This document shows positions 31,998 to 43,741 of a stretch of DNA of 64,000 nucleotides, piece by piece. Origin of the DNA: Branchipolynoe longqiensis (Eukaryota; Annelida; Polychaeta; Phyllodocida; Polynoidae); NCBI GenBank assembly GCA_030323885.1, contig CM059187.1:131322424-131386423 (forward strand), written 5' to 3'. The notes under the pieces were generated by a model, which searched no databases, was not told where the DNA came from, and saw only the letters and a list, made by a program, of their open reading frames with translations. The position numbers were made by a program, and so were the translations under genes. Every line of letters starts with the position of its first letter. Within the stretch, counting starts at the first letter, position 1.

Positions 31998-32254
31998 CTA
32001 AGTTGCAAGTTTTGTGATAGACTAATAGGCGATTTCTACCGCCAAACCATCCCCTGACGGGTGTTGCCATAGTGGAATCTGATCGTTTTGACTTTCTGCT
32101 ATTTTCTGGGATTATTACATTATATTGGTCATTATAATCTACTTTACATGCACTTCAATTTGAAGTAACATCTTTTTTAAATGTCTAACTTTGGAGGTAT
32201 TTGAAGTGCGAACACGCTAAAATAAGGTAAGTGCATCAATAATCTTACACCGTC
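31998..32254. other. Worn TTAA-type MITE interior
   Basis: TTTGAAGTAACATCTTTTTT and GAGGTATTTGAAGTGCGAAC at 32158-32215 match the TTAA-type MITE interior. Confidence 0.5.
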
Positions 32255-32545
32255 GTTTGAACATACCCAGGTTCTATGTGGTTTGTGGGTGTTTTTTTTT
32301 TACTAAAGTGTATTTTATTCATCAAATAATATCTCTTGTCAATGCCAGAGCACTGGTTTTCCGGCCGTACAGTGTAATTCCTTAATACATAAATGAAACT
32401 ACTATCTGTTGTAATTGTAACTGCATGCAAATCATGTTTGATACTAAAAGTATTTTACATTTTATAAATGAAGTATCAGCTGCAGTAGTAAATGTGTACA
32501 ATTTCAGTCCAATACAAGTATCATGCATTCAGTGAATATATATTG
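32255..32545 (-). repeat. R5 repeat, long copy
   Basis: This is the inverse of 24786-25025, with GCCAGAGCACTGGTTTTCCG and GTATCATGCATTCAGTGAAT. Confidence 0.7.
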
Positions 32546-33629
32546 CAAGGTTTTTCCTTCTTTCCTTTTGTGTAAAGAAATATATTAAAAATATATATAC
32601 CTATTTTCAATACATATACAGTATATATGCAAATCAATGGATCTAATCCCAATTAATATGCTGATATCTAGTAAATACCTACACTGATTTGCCCATAAAT
32701 GTAAGTCATTATATACTAAAGGATATGGTATGATGGTGAGAGGAACACTGGATGTCAATGTGTATTATGCTAATTTTTGCAATACTGTTTGAGTCATTTA
32801 ATTAGTAATTGTTAGTTCTTTCTATTGTATGATTTGATGAATGGAATGGAGGTCTGAGATCATAGTGGGGATCTATATGTGACTGGTATTGGTTCAATTT
32901 CAAGAAAAATGTTAGGTACTAGGTATGTAATGTGCATTGAAAGAGGGGTGGGAAGGGGCTTAGCATGCATGGCTGTGCAGTGCATTTGAGACCATTTGAA
33001 TATGTCTATGTGCAGGAGTCAGGGCAAGGGTTGCCTTTAGAATACCTGTAACTGTGTAGGGGTCTGACAGGCCTATTGTATTTTTATTAAGTTTTTGAAT
33101 TCAAGGAGACTTGTGGACAGTCTTGTCCTCACTGGGAGTTTATTCCATTATGTCCCACCTTTGTAAATTGGTGCTTTAGTCAGCTTGTTTGTTAGTGGCT
33201 TGGGCATTTTTAGGAGTGTAGCATCACTCTCTCTGTTTACTCTGTTTGTATGGTCAACATATTGCTCATCATTCGATCTTTTATACACGAGAGTGAGGAG
33301 ATGTGAGTCCCTCCTTTGCCTAAGGTAGCTGATTGGTGCATAGGCATGCATTTCCTTTACATACAGGTGTTTACATCTGTAAACAGTTCTAAGTGTCCTG
33401 TTTTGAATCCTCTGTAATTTGCTTTCTTGTTGTTTTGTCAGCAGTCCATATATTTAAATCATTGTAGTCAATTATTGGAAGAATAGTGGCTTTATATAGC
33501 AACAGGGCTGGGTTCTAACTCATGTAGTATCTACTTTTCCTAATAGTTGTCATTTGTATGGCTATCATTTGATTTGGGAGATTGAGGGTCTGAACCAATG
33601 ACTTAAAAAATGATAGTTGTGGCTTCCTA
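32546..33629. other. Unassigned DNA
   Basis: The minus-strand stretch 33440-33040 gives weak LINE-like translation (AYAPISYLRQRRDSHLLTLVY) but no decisive motif. It may be a worn non-LTR RT C-terminus. Confidence 0.35.
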
Positions 33630-33850
33630 GCCAGGTGCTCGGCATTATTATGATAGGGCAAGGACTGGTTGGCTCAGTGTCAGGATAATGTAAGTGAGTG
33701 GGATATCAGGTCATGGTGTTGGTGGCATGGTTTTCCAGTGGGGCAGCACTATAAAGTCACCATGAGTGCACACTGTCACAAGTCAGAACCCGTCCTGATA
33801 TGTCCTTAGATGTTGATAGGATGTAAAACAACAACAGACAAACAAACAAC
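33630..33850 (+). mobile_element. SINE-B, 5'-truncated
   Basis: The body runs from GGCTTCCTAGCCAGGTGCTC to the AACAACAGACAAACAAAC tail. Confidence 0.8.
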
Positions 33851-33904
33851 TGCATACCTTCCATTTTGGATATATTCCACCTAGCGGCATTACCACTACA
33901 TGTT

Positions 33905-34245
33905 TACCGAGCGCGGTGGCATAATCGGTAGAGCGCGGGCCTCGCATGCCAAAGATCGGGAGTTCGGTTCCAGATCGAATCAACTCAATGATTTATAGTA
34001 ATACACTTTATACTTGTTGCTTCCTAGCATGGCGCTTGGCAGTAATAGGATAGGGCAAGGACTGGGTTAGCTCGGTGTCAGAATTAAGTGACTAGGTGGG
34101 ATATCCGGTCATGGTACCGGCGGCCTGATTTCTAAGTGGGGCAACACTATAAAGTTGTCATTAGTGCACACTATCACCAGTCGGTGCCCGTCCTGATATG
34201 TCCTTAGATGTTGCTCGGATGAAAAATGGCGACAACCAACTAACC
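33905..34245 (+). mobile_element. SINE-B, best full-length copy
   Basis: The tRNA-like head (33908-33983) has an A-box in GTGGCATAATCGGTAGAGCG and a B-box in GAGTTCGGTTCC. The body follows to GATGAAAAATGGCGACAACC. It lies directly downstream of another, truncated copy. Confidence 0.85.
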
Positions 34246-34321
34246 TAGGACTACTTTGTAAATGTCCCGTATATATGAGAGTGATTGAGTGACCTGGAGG
34301 TTTATATTTGCTATGAATAGT

Positions 34322-34380
<59 letters not shown>
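34322..34380. repeat. AT microsatellite
   Basis: About 58 bp of perfect alternating TA. Confidence 0.95.
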
Positions 34381-34386
<6 letters not shown>

Positions 34387-34539
34387 TAATATTTAATAAT
34401 AATGAAATTACATCTGCACCTTTATTCTAGCATAATACTTATACATCCCAAATATCCTATCAACTACAACTATTGACACTGCCATGTGAGCCATCAGCCC
34501 CAGTGTAAGTTGCAGCACACGAGCTTGGGAACCCTGAAG

Positions 34540-34900
34540 AGAGCGGCATTCCATTTAGCTGCTCAGTGAGCTGCTCAGCGGGCCATGAATAGTCGCCGAT
34601 AAGCCCGCTGCGCTGCTGACAACCCGCAGACCCCGTGCGCAGCCCAGATTATCCCCGGGTCCATGCGGCGCCGGCTCCGGTGAAGCTCAGCCCGGGCGAG
34701 CGCCGACTGCCGGGCTGTGGCCGGCGAGCGCCGGGGCTCAGGGCCCCAGCTCTCCTACCGGTGGATGTCAGTGATGGAGCGACTCATCGCCGCTGATACA
34801 AAGACAAAAGATACATCACAGACGCCATGTCAGATCGGACTCACTTTCCAGGCTGATGCCTCCGGCCGTCTAATGCGTCCCCGACCCCGGTGGGTAAATA
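34540..34900. other. CpG-rich patch, possible regulatory island
   Basis: The DNA is markedly GC- and CpG-rich (GCGGCGCCGGCTCCGG, CGGCGAGCGCCGGGGC) in an otherwise AT-rich region, and it shows no match to the other repeats. A 62-codon frame (34717-34905) has no recognisable domain. It could be a promoter or enhancer island, a short exon, or a GC-rich repeat. Confidence 0.35.
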
Positions 34901-34904
34901 GATA

Positions 34905-35161
34905 GCTGGTGGGTGGGTAGGTGAGTAGGTGGGTGGGGTTGGGGGGAGAGTATGTGTGCGTAGGAGGGTGGTTGAGTGGGTTGGTGGGGGGGGAGTTAGG
35001 GTGGGGAGGGGATGATGGTGGAGTCGGGCGGGGTGGGTAGGTGGGTGGGGTTGCGGGGAGAGTTAGTGTGTGTGGGGGTCGGTGAGGTGGCAGGCCGGGG
35101 TTGGGGCGGGGATGGTGGTGGAGTCAGGCGGGGTGGGTAGGTGTGGGGGGGGGGGGGTTGC
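34905..35161 (+). repeat. G-rich degenerate minisatellite
   Basis: Repeated GGTGGGTGGGGTTG and GGGGAGAGT units lead into the 421-bp tandem units. Confidence 0.75.
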
Positions 35162-36423
35162 GGGGAGAGTCGGCATATGTGGGTCGGTGAGTGCGTGGAT
35201 GGGTGAGGTTGGGGAGTGTGGAGACTTGCTCTGAGGTAGGGCTAGGCTGTGGTTAGAGCTCGCTTCTCTTGAGGCATGTTTGATGGTCTAAGGTGAGATC
35301 TGACGTTTATTTATGGTTGTGGACACGGGCAATTAAAACAAGGAACACACACACACACACGCACCGACACACACGTGAATAGCACTGTGATTGTATGTAC
35401 AGGAATCGGAGGCCAGCATGAATCATCTGTGGATCGATACCGTGAGAGAAGTGATGTGCATATGATTAATCATGCATTCATACACACCACCCTCCCCCCG
35501 CTCTCCGCCACCCCCGCCCATCTCCACACACATCGCAACAGTCTCATCTCCCAATGTCCAATCAATTAGAACCAGGAGGTTATGGGGAGAGTCGGCATAT
35601 GTGGGTTGGTGGGTGCGTGGATGGGTGAGGTTGGCGAGGGTGGAGACTTGCTCTGAGGTAGGGCTAGGCTGTGGTTAGAGCTCCCTTCTCATGAGGCATG
35701 TTTTATGGTCTAAGGTGAGATCTGACATTTATTTATGGTTGTGGACACGGGCACTTAAAACAAGGAAGATACACACACACGCACACATACACACGTGACT
35801 AGCACTGTGATTGTATGTACAGGAATCGGAGGCCAGCTTGAATCATCTGTGGATCGATACCGTGAAAGAAGTGATGTGCATATGATTAATCATGCAGTCA
35901 TACACACCACCCTCCCCCTGCTCTCCGCCACCCCACCCTCTTCTCCACACACATCGCAACAGTCTCATCTCCCAATGTCCAATCAATTAGAACCAGGATG
36001 TTGCGGGGAGAGTCAGCATATGTGGGTTGGTGGGTGCGTGGATGGGTGAGGTTGGCGATTGTGGAGACTTGCTCTGAGGTAGGGCTAGACTGTGGTTAGA
36101 GCTCCCTTCTCATGAGGCATGTTTTATGGTCTACGGTGAGATCTGACGTTTATTTATGGTTGTGGACACGGGCAATTAAAACACGGAAGATACACACACA
36201 CGCACAGATACACACGTGACTAGCACTGTGATTGTATGTACAGGAATCGGAGGCCAGTTTGAATCATCTGTGGATCGATACCGTGAAAGAAGTGATGTGC
36301 ATATGATTAATCATTCAGTCATACACACCACCCTCCCCCTGCTCTCCGCCACCCCCCCCCCCCATCTCCACACACATCACAACAGTCTCATCTCCCAATG
36401 TCCAATCAATTAGAACCAGGAGG
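35162..36423 (+). repeat. Three tandem units of about 421 bp
   Basis: Units start at 35162, 35584 and 36005 with GGGGAGAGTC. Each contains GACTTGCTCTGAGGTAGGGC, an AC microsatellite, GATCGATACCGTGA and a C-rich end. By eye they differ by a few percent. Small open frames repeat in each unit (about 65-84 codons) without a known domain. Confidence 0.9.
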
Positions 36424-36590
36424 TAATTGACAGTGACGGACACCGTCCACTGGTGTGCTTGTATAATCGGTTTATCACCGTGAGATGGATTGGGAAATGG
36501 TTCTAACTGCGCGTGCGTAGGCTTATCCGTTGCGGATGATCGCTCGGATTTTGGGTTCAGAATGAATTGGGTCAAGTAGATTAGGATTAC
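36424..36590. other. Unassigned DNA
   Basis: A short non-repetitive-looking stretch between the tandem units and the MITE. Confidence 0.35.
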
Positions 36591-36947
36591 TTAAAGCTGC
36601 ATAGACTGATAAAGGCATCACATTTTTAAAACCAAAACAATTATCTAGATTTGATCCTACATATGTAATGTAGATAGTCATGCACTTTTTTAAAGAAGTT
36701 ATTCCTACAGAGAAGGGAATGGTGAGTCAATTTAATAGAATATGTTACTGCAGAACCCTATGTTTTCAGAGTTTTGGTGCGCTTGCCAAAATTAATTTTG
36801 CATGTTTGCTCTTCAAATATCTCCAAAGTTAGCCATTTAAAATAAACATTACTTCAAGCTAATTTAAGGTAGGTTATAGCCATCAACCTAATATATATAT
36901 CTCAGAAAATGAGAGAAACCCAAAACTATCGGACAATGCAACTTTAA
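36591..36947 (-). mobile_element. TTAA-type MITE, complete
   Basis: It is bounded by TTAA at 36591-36594 and 36944-36947, with inverted ends AGCTGCATAG and the reverse of TTGCATTGTC. About 357 bp, non-coding. TTAA targets are typical of piggyBac-type elements. Confidence 0.8.
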
Positions 36948-37194
36948 TGCTTATTCGGAAGATTAGGATTTGTGACTTCTTTAAAGACCGGTATAAATTC
37001 TTCTTTTTTCCCCTTTATTTCTAGTTTGTTCCCCCCCAAAAGATCCTATTTCATGGAGAGATGATTGCTTGTAAATGTATATTGAACAACCTCTGAAAAG
37101 AAGTGACATTTTTATAATTAGGTCACAGAGCATGTTCTGATATCTTGGTAATGATATGTTCTATCATACATGTTTATAAGGGAATCAGTGTATT
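36948..37194. other. Unassigned DNA
   Basis: I recognise no gene or repeat. Confidence 0.4.
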
Positions 37195-37512
37195 GGACGC
37201 GGTGGCTTAATCAGTAAGAGCACAGACACAGGCTTCCTGCGCGGAAGGTCGAGAGTTTGAATCCTGGCCGAGTCAAACAAATGACTTCCAAAATTGATAC
37301 TTGTCGGTACCTCTCCTGGTGCTCAGCATTACTAGGATAGGGCAAGAACTAGGTGGCTCAGTATCAGGATAATGTGGCTGAGTGGGAAATCAGGTCTCTC
37401 AGCGCGCCAGCTCTGCAAAGTGACTATGACTGCACACTGTCGCAAGTTGGTACCCGTCCTGATATGACCTTAGATGTGGCCATGAGGTATAAACAACAAC
37501 AATAAACGAACC
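37195..37512 (+). mobile_element. SINE-B, full-length copy
   Basis: The head ACGCGGTGGCTTAATCAGTA with B-box region GAGAGTTTGAATCC is followed by the body, ending in an AACAACAATAAACG-type tail. Confidence 0.8.
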
Positions 37513-37619
37513 AGAAGGCCAAGGTGGTGGATAGTCGATGGGTTCCTTAGTGTGCAACAGCATACATTCATATCAAACAAATATACAGAAGTATATATAT
37601 ACATAATGCAAGAATCATC

Positions 37620-38270
37620 AAGGCTGGTGTATGTAGTTTTATCATATAAATGTGTAGCAAGTACATCCTGCAACATTGTATGTATTGCTTCCTAAACAGT
37701 GATTGAAGCTAATCCTGGTGAACAATGGCACACAAAGTCATGACTATGACGGTCAAGATGGAAGCAATAAATACATATATATATATAGTACTGTCTAGGT
37801 AGTTGTATTATATAAATGTGTAGCATGTACGTATCCCACAACATTGGATTTATTGTTTCCTAAAAGCAGTAAGTGTAGCTAGTCCTGGTAACCATCAGCG
37901 GCCCAATGTCATGACTATTACGGTCACCAATGGAAGCAATAATACATATATCTAGATATGACTGGTCTATATACATTTATTATATAAAGGTATAACACGT
38001 ATGTGTCTGGCAACATTGTATTTATTGTTTCCTAAGCAGTGAGTGAAGCTAATCCTGGTAAACAACGGCACACCAAGTCATGACTATTACGGTCAGCAAT
38101 GGAAGCAATAAATACATATATATCTATATATGACTGATCCAGGTAGTGTTATGAGATAAATGTGTAGAATGTATTATCCCGCAACATTGTACAATATGTA
38201 TTGCTTCCTAAGCAGTGAGTGAAGCTAGTCCTGGTATACAACAGCACACAAGGTCATGACTACGACTGTC
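37620..38270 (+). repeat. Four tandem units of about 168-176 bp
   Basis: The GCTTCCTAA/GTTTCCTAA anchor occurs at 37687, 37855, 38027 and 38203. Each unit has TATAAATGTGTAGCA, CAACATTGTA, AGTGAAGCTAATCCTGGT, TCATGACTATTACGGTCA and a TACATATATA stretch. Confidence 0.85.
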
Positions 38271-38829
38271 TCCGAATCTCCCCCCCCCCCCCTATCCCAT
38301 TCCCCCTTTTCCGCCACCATAATCCCCTCCCCCCATACGCACACAGTAATATGGTCACCGATCACCCCCTCTCATTCACTCCCTCTCCCGCCACCATACC
38401 CACCACCTCCCGCCCCCCCACCCACACTGGCAGCTGGTGTGACCTTCGTTTTGTCAGATTTATGACAAAGAAGTCGTGGCAGCTTGCACCTGTGCTCTGG
38501 GTGCTGGTGCCCGGGCTGCCTGTCTATGGCCATTCATTTATACCGCTTAATGCACAGAACACCTGAGTCCCCCGCGTGCAGCCCCAATGCTAGAGACAGC
38601 GGATAAAAGCAGGGGAGCGCGAGGCACCTGACAGGCATCAATGCCATATGGAGACCCTTATTGACACTTACACCCTTATTGAACCTGCATTGTGTGAATG
38701 CCTAATAATCTACTTAATTTCCGATTGTTTCCCCTGAATCATCCATCGTTTCAAGGGATTATTATAAACAAATCATTATCGATATATAATTTGCTTGTGA
38801 TTAGGGGGCGTGCTCATTAATTCTTGTTC
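38271..38829. other. C-rich tract and unassigned DNA
   Basis: Positions 38277-38430 are C-rich. 38435-38640 is mixed and single-copy-looking, with no supported gene. Confidence 0.45.
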
Positions 38830-39050
38830 TTGAAGGTTTAAACAGCCTATCATGGATAAGTCTGAATATACTTGTTTTCACCATTAGACAGTTTGTTGAT
38901 AGAAAGCCCGAGCCTACAGTTTTACTGACCCAAGGGATTTTTAACCTCCCACAACACATAGACATGGTATGCGAGCAAGTGCCTTTGATGGTGCTGTAAG
39001 TTATAAACAGTGATGAAAATCCAAATTGGCCAAGGTGATCGCATGATTGC
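38830..39050 (-). mobile_element. SINE-C body without tRNA head
   Basis: It matches 9355-9570: CTTGTTTTCACCATTAGACA, ACCCAAGGGATTTTTAA, CACATAGACATGGTATGCGA. Confidence 0.7.
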
Positions 39051-40345
39051 CAGTTGCGTGTTGAAACTTGAAGACATCAAATACTGGAGTACAATTCGGC
39101 GCCACTTTCTGTCAGTCTTTCTCAAAAGTCCTACCAAGTTCACTACCTAGACTTTCCTGATGGATGTGATCAACCTGCCCACGCCTACCTGTGTACATGT
39201 GACCACCTGCCTGCCTAGTAAGGTGAGGGGAGTGCAGCTTCCTAACTGGATAATATCGACTGTAGTGTATCTCCCAGATGGTTTTTTCATAGCCTCCCAT
39301 TAAAAAAAGACACGCAGCAATTCAGATTGAGCACACACTGACATTTCTCCTTCTGTTGTTGTTGTTTTAATTTGGAATTAAAACTAAACAGCCATTATAA
39401 ATCCAATTAATATCCACGCACGATGCTACGGATCGATCGAACAGAGGCGGTCGCTAATACCGTTGCCACACACCCACGCCTACAACCACACCCACACCCA
39501 CAGCCACATCCACACCCACACGTGCGCGCACCAATGTACTTGACACATGAGTTCTAGTAAAGGTTCCATTGTCGCATAGTCCACTCAGTGTGCTGGTTGC
39601 GTTTAACTAACTCTTCCAGACGGCTCTGGTGCTTTTCATGTGCATTGTTGTTTTAGAATAAACCTAATGGCTAGTTACTTTCGTTCTTGGCCGCCAGGGG
39701 AAGGAGGAAGAGGGGGGGGGGGCGGGGAGGGGAGGGGACGATGAGTAGTGATCTGGTGACACAGTGGATGAAATATTCACTCCATACATGCAGTATGGGT
39801 GAACAACAACCAATTCGAAAAAGTGGCTAACGGCTGTGTAAATAAACTGAGCCGATCAATTCTTAATTTAAGAAAGAAAATATATTCTTCATATATCTCT
39901 TAATATTTACCTGTTACATTGCATATGAAAACTATAATAACAGTTTAATAACACATATAGCTTAGTAGACTTTAAAAGTCAAATCGACCGCAATATATGG
40001 TCGACATCTTCTCTTTTTGCATTCTCTCCCATTTTACAAAATCTGTGCTGATATAAGTAGCCATTGGATACTGGAACCATGAATTCAACTTCCTCTTACA
40101 TACTAAAGCAATTTTCGCCCATATGTAGACTACGGTGTCATTCGCCCGAACTGCAAGTATGGGGTGATTCTTTCATCGATTGACATCGGTAATGACAAAG
40201 CCATTTTCCACAGCTCCTGGGAGTGGGTGTTTATTTTCTATCCTCCTTTCTCCACTTTAACAAACGACCCGCCTACGATTCGTGCTTCTTCCTTTCACTG
40301 CAATTCTGAAACTCCAATGAGTGTCTTGCATGTTGCTATCCGCGG
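39051..40345. other. Unassigned DNA with a G-run
   Basis: An AATTAA-rich stretch lies at 39370-39415 (ATCCAATTAATATCC), CCACACCCACA repeats at 39470-39525, and a G-run at 39708-39738. There is no supported gene. Confidence 0.45.
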
Positions 40346-40816
40346 CTTCCTAAAGCTAAGATTCCATATACGTGGTATGCAGCATGCAAATGCGAATGCG
40401 GTATGCGCCATATATACCCATGCCGACCTCCAATAGTTGATGTCTTCGTTTTGTGTTTTGGGGTTGCTAAACAAACCAAACAAAAAAAGAAAAGATACCT
40501 ATGCCATTTTTTGTGTTTTTTTCTCCAAATTTGTGAAAGAAAGTCAAAGTTACTATTCTTTTCTATGGCAAACGCAGCAGCATTCGCATTCACACCTATC
40601 GCTCCATGGGTCGATCCATTTGCCGCATTTGCATTCACATTTGCATTCGCATTCACATTTGCATTTGCATTCGCATTCACATTCGCATTCGGACGTATGG
40701 AAGCACTGCTATGCCTTTACATCCTTTTCAATTTGTTGCTGCATTCGCATACCGCATACCGCATACCGCATACCGCATACAGCATACCGCGTATATGGAA
40801 TCTTAGCTTAAGGAAG
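40346..40816. mobile_element. GCATTC-array TIR element, copy 2
   Basis: The ends CTTCCTAAAGCTAAGATTCC and the reverse complement at 40790-40816 enclose GCATTC and CATACCG hexamer arrays plus a block shared inverted with 19190-19525. It is 471 bp and non-coding; the open frames reflect the hexamers. Confidence 0.8.
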
Positions 40817-41464
40817 GACTGAAGCTGCACCCAGCCCTGTCCTCCACTATTGGTTGTATATGCTCTAAGTCATGTTCAACCCCAACATTCCTGATTCCTG
40901 ATGATTAAAGCTTTGGTGTTCTGCCCCTTTGAATGTACTTTATCATTTGAATGTACTTTATTTTGAAGTAACGTTTCTTATAACAAATAGTCAATACTGG
41001 ATATATTTGTAGTGATCCTGTGCAACACTAATCTTAACAGGCACATCCGAATGTGAACACCATAGGCTTTAGCAGAAACAGGTTAGTTTACATGGACTCA
41101 CCATTCAAAATTCTGCCAACAGAGACTGTTGAAATTGTTTCTGAATTGCGTTGGTGTGAATTTGTGAAAACATATTAGTTACAGAAATTAAGCCATCGCT
41201 TGGGTTATGTTGGGTAAGCAGTGGCGACGAGGGTGGAGAGCAAGGTTGCCATCTCGAGAGAGACTATTTCATTACACTTCTTCAGAAACATAAAAGGGAC
41301 AATGTTGTTCTTTGACATGAAGAGATACATATCTACTCACATGGATTCATTCCTGCTCTATGTTGTACACTATACAGCATAGGCTGCTCCCCAACCTTTT
41401 ACTATTTTGAATGGGTTATGGTGCACATAATGCAGTACATTCCACTTCCCCATCTACACGTATG
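40817..41464. other. Worn TTAA-type MITE and unassigned DNA
   Basis: The 40940-41110 part (TTTGAAGTAACG, CAGAAACAGGTTAG) echoes the MITE interior. The rest is unassigned. Confidence 0.4.
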
Positions 41465-41560
41465 AACCAAATCTGATCTCTTCAACAGCTGGAAGACCAG
41501 TGCCTTAGCACTGACAAAATATGTGTTCTGGTGAATAACATATTTACCCCCCATCGCTAA
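41465..41560 (+). repeat. R5 repeat fragment
   Basis: CTGGAAGACCAGTGCCTTAG is followed by GAATAACATATTTACC. Confidence 0.6.
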
Positions 41561-41930
41561 ACAAAGAAAAGCTATAACTATTCGCGCACATTAAGATCAG
41601 CTTTAGAAAGTCAGCTAACTGTACTGATTTCGGTGGCAGATTATTCGTTTATTCCTAATGACAAAAACACTACCATTATTTTCCCTTGTTCGAAGAGAAA
41701 ACAAGCCCCGTTTGCAGGGGTTATCCTTTGCCTGGAGGTGGTGGTGCATTTTCTTTATCTCACTCCAAAAATGAGGCAACGGTTCTCAACATACCGCGTT
41801 TTGGTGGGGGCTTTTTTAGTAGTTTTTTTTATGTTTGTTAAATGAGCATCCATGCCTATATGAGACGCGTGTGTGTAACACTAAGTCGGTTACGGTATAT
41901 GTAATTAGCTGCTGTGTACCGTGTTGTGGG
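41561..41930. other. Unassigned DNA
   Basis: A 70-codon frame at 41633-41845 shows no known domain. Confidence 0.4.
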
Positions 41931-42560
41931 GTGAGGGAGTGTGGGGGTGAGGGGTGAGGGTGCGAGGGGACGTGGGGCAGAGAGGGATGACGGTGTGAGG
42001 ATTCAGGGGTGAGGGGCAGTGGGTGCGAGGGGGTGCGGGTGTGAGGAGGCAAGGGTTGGAGGGATATAGGGGCAGAGAGGGGTGAGGGGGATGAGGATAT
42101 GAGGAATCAGCGTTGGGGGGGGGGGGGGGGGGTGGGGGGGCGAGGCGACTAGTGGGCTACGGGTGAAAGGGCGAGGGATAGAGGGCACAGAGGGGTGAGC
42201 GGAGATGAGGGTATGAGGAATCAGGGGTCATGGGTTAGGGGGCGAGGCAACAAGGATGCTAGAGGTGAGGGGGATATGGGATGGTGGGGTGACGGGTAGA
42301 AGGCGTGAAGGCGGTGAGGGGGGTGAGGGGTTGAGGTTTGAGGGGGCATCTGCTGTAGCCGCCATGTTCTCCGTTACCGGGCGCAGGAGGGTACCGGGGA
42401 TGATGGTGTGATGAGACAAGAGTCACGTGGGGGGGGGGGGGAGGCTAGAGGTGAGGGGAATATGGGTGACAAGGTTAGGGAGAGAATGAGTGAAGGCGCT
42501 GAGGGGGTGGTGAGGGGAGGGGGGCGCACCCACTAGCCGCCATGTTCTCCTTTCCCGGCA
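41931..42560 (+). repeat. GGTGAGGG-type G-rich minisatellite
   Basis: Degenerate GGGTGAGGGG units with two G-runs (42116-42139, 42430-42441). A block of about 178 bp is duplicated, with GCCGCCATGTTCTCC at 42359 and 42537. That word reads as AACATGGCGGC in reverse, which fits the YY1 consensus. Confidence 0.8.
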
Positions 42561-42958
42561 CCTACCTGATCCTCTACTCAGGTGTGAACCCCCCATATGT
42601 GTAGAATGTCATACATATTATATTGTCTGAGTACATTTGCCATATTCATTGTCTGTAGGAAGGACACCCACTCACCTCGGGTGAAGTGATGCCGATCGCG
42701 TAGTCGCGTTGGTGACGCACCGGGACGCCAATGCATAGATCTCTATATGGTATCCGGATATCTATCTGGCAATGACAATGGTCTCTGGTACCAGCAGTAG
42801 ACCGTAATCATGCACTCTTCCACCGTGCATATTATATAATATATGACACAAATAGTGACTGGAGTTCTGCTTGTGACTAAAGTGTACATAGCAGACTCAC
42901 TGAGTGATCCTACTTATACATGGCCTATTTAGCAACACTTCCATATTTAACCAAACCT
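42561..42958. other. Unassigned DNA
   Basis: No gene or repeat family is recognised. Confidence 0.4.
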
Positions 42959-43107
42959 GGGGCCGTATGCATAACGTGGTGTTAGCAAGCCAAAACTGGT
43001 TTTGGCAGGGATTTCTAGGTTAGTGGCAAAAACTCAGTACGCAAGGAGTGGTGTTAGCGCAAACACACTGAGAGTAAGCTAACAGGCATCATGCAGACGG
43101 ACCCAGA
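42959..43107. mobile_element. Small TIR element (about 149 bp)
   Basis: The ends TGGGGCCGTATGCATAACG and, reversed, TGGGTCCGTCTGCATGATG form an imperfect inverted repeat extending to GTTAGC. Non-coding; only one copy is seen here. Confidence 0.55.
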
Positions 43108-43740
43108 TCATCTGAAGCCATATATTCATAAAATATTGTTCTACTCAAATGAATAGCGAGAACATCTATATCTGTATTATATATGTTATCTTATATATAT
43201 ATATATAATATACAAGTGTAGTAGTCCATCATGAGCCTCTGGTGGGGGGCTTCGACTAGCATAAGCCACGTTGTTAAGAAGTAACAGCAGGTGGCGCTAG
43301 AATAACAGGTATAACATATAATAATAATTATAATTATAATTCATTCCGTTCCTTTATACTCGCATAATACCAGTGCGTATTATATAACACATAGTATATA
43401 TCACCGTATTGGTATGGTTTTAAACGTTGCTAGGATGGGAATCGCCAAACAAACACGAATGTATTTTGACTGATAGTGGCACAGACAACCGAAAGTGGTT
43501 ACTGATTTGGGTGTCTAGTTTTGCCATCACTAATCCGAGTTGGAGGTGTCGGTGAGTCAGATTCAGACAAGCTGGATATGATGTTGAGTGAAAGATATAC
43601 AACTTTCCTTTCTTTATATTTGTCTAATTCCTATGCATTGCACATTCATCTAGTGTATGCGCCGCGACTGGCACCACCAGTAGGCTATACATTACCAAGA
43701 CAGCTGATGGTGGGGTAGGGGGCACTCCAGCAAGGCGCCT
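43108..43740. other. Unassigned DNA
   Basis: TATATA tracts lie at 43190-43210 and TAATAATTATAATTATAA at 43319-43341. No supported gene. Confidence 0.4.
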
Positions 43741-43741
43741 A

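Noticed and set aside
37620..38270. CRISPR-like array
   Set aside because: Units are long, the repeat covers the whole unit with no unique spacers, and the DNA is eukaryotic.
40403..40822. 139-codon frame with Ala/Phe or His/Ser repeats
   Set aside because: It is a translation of GCATTC hexamers inside the TIR element.
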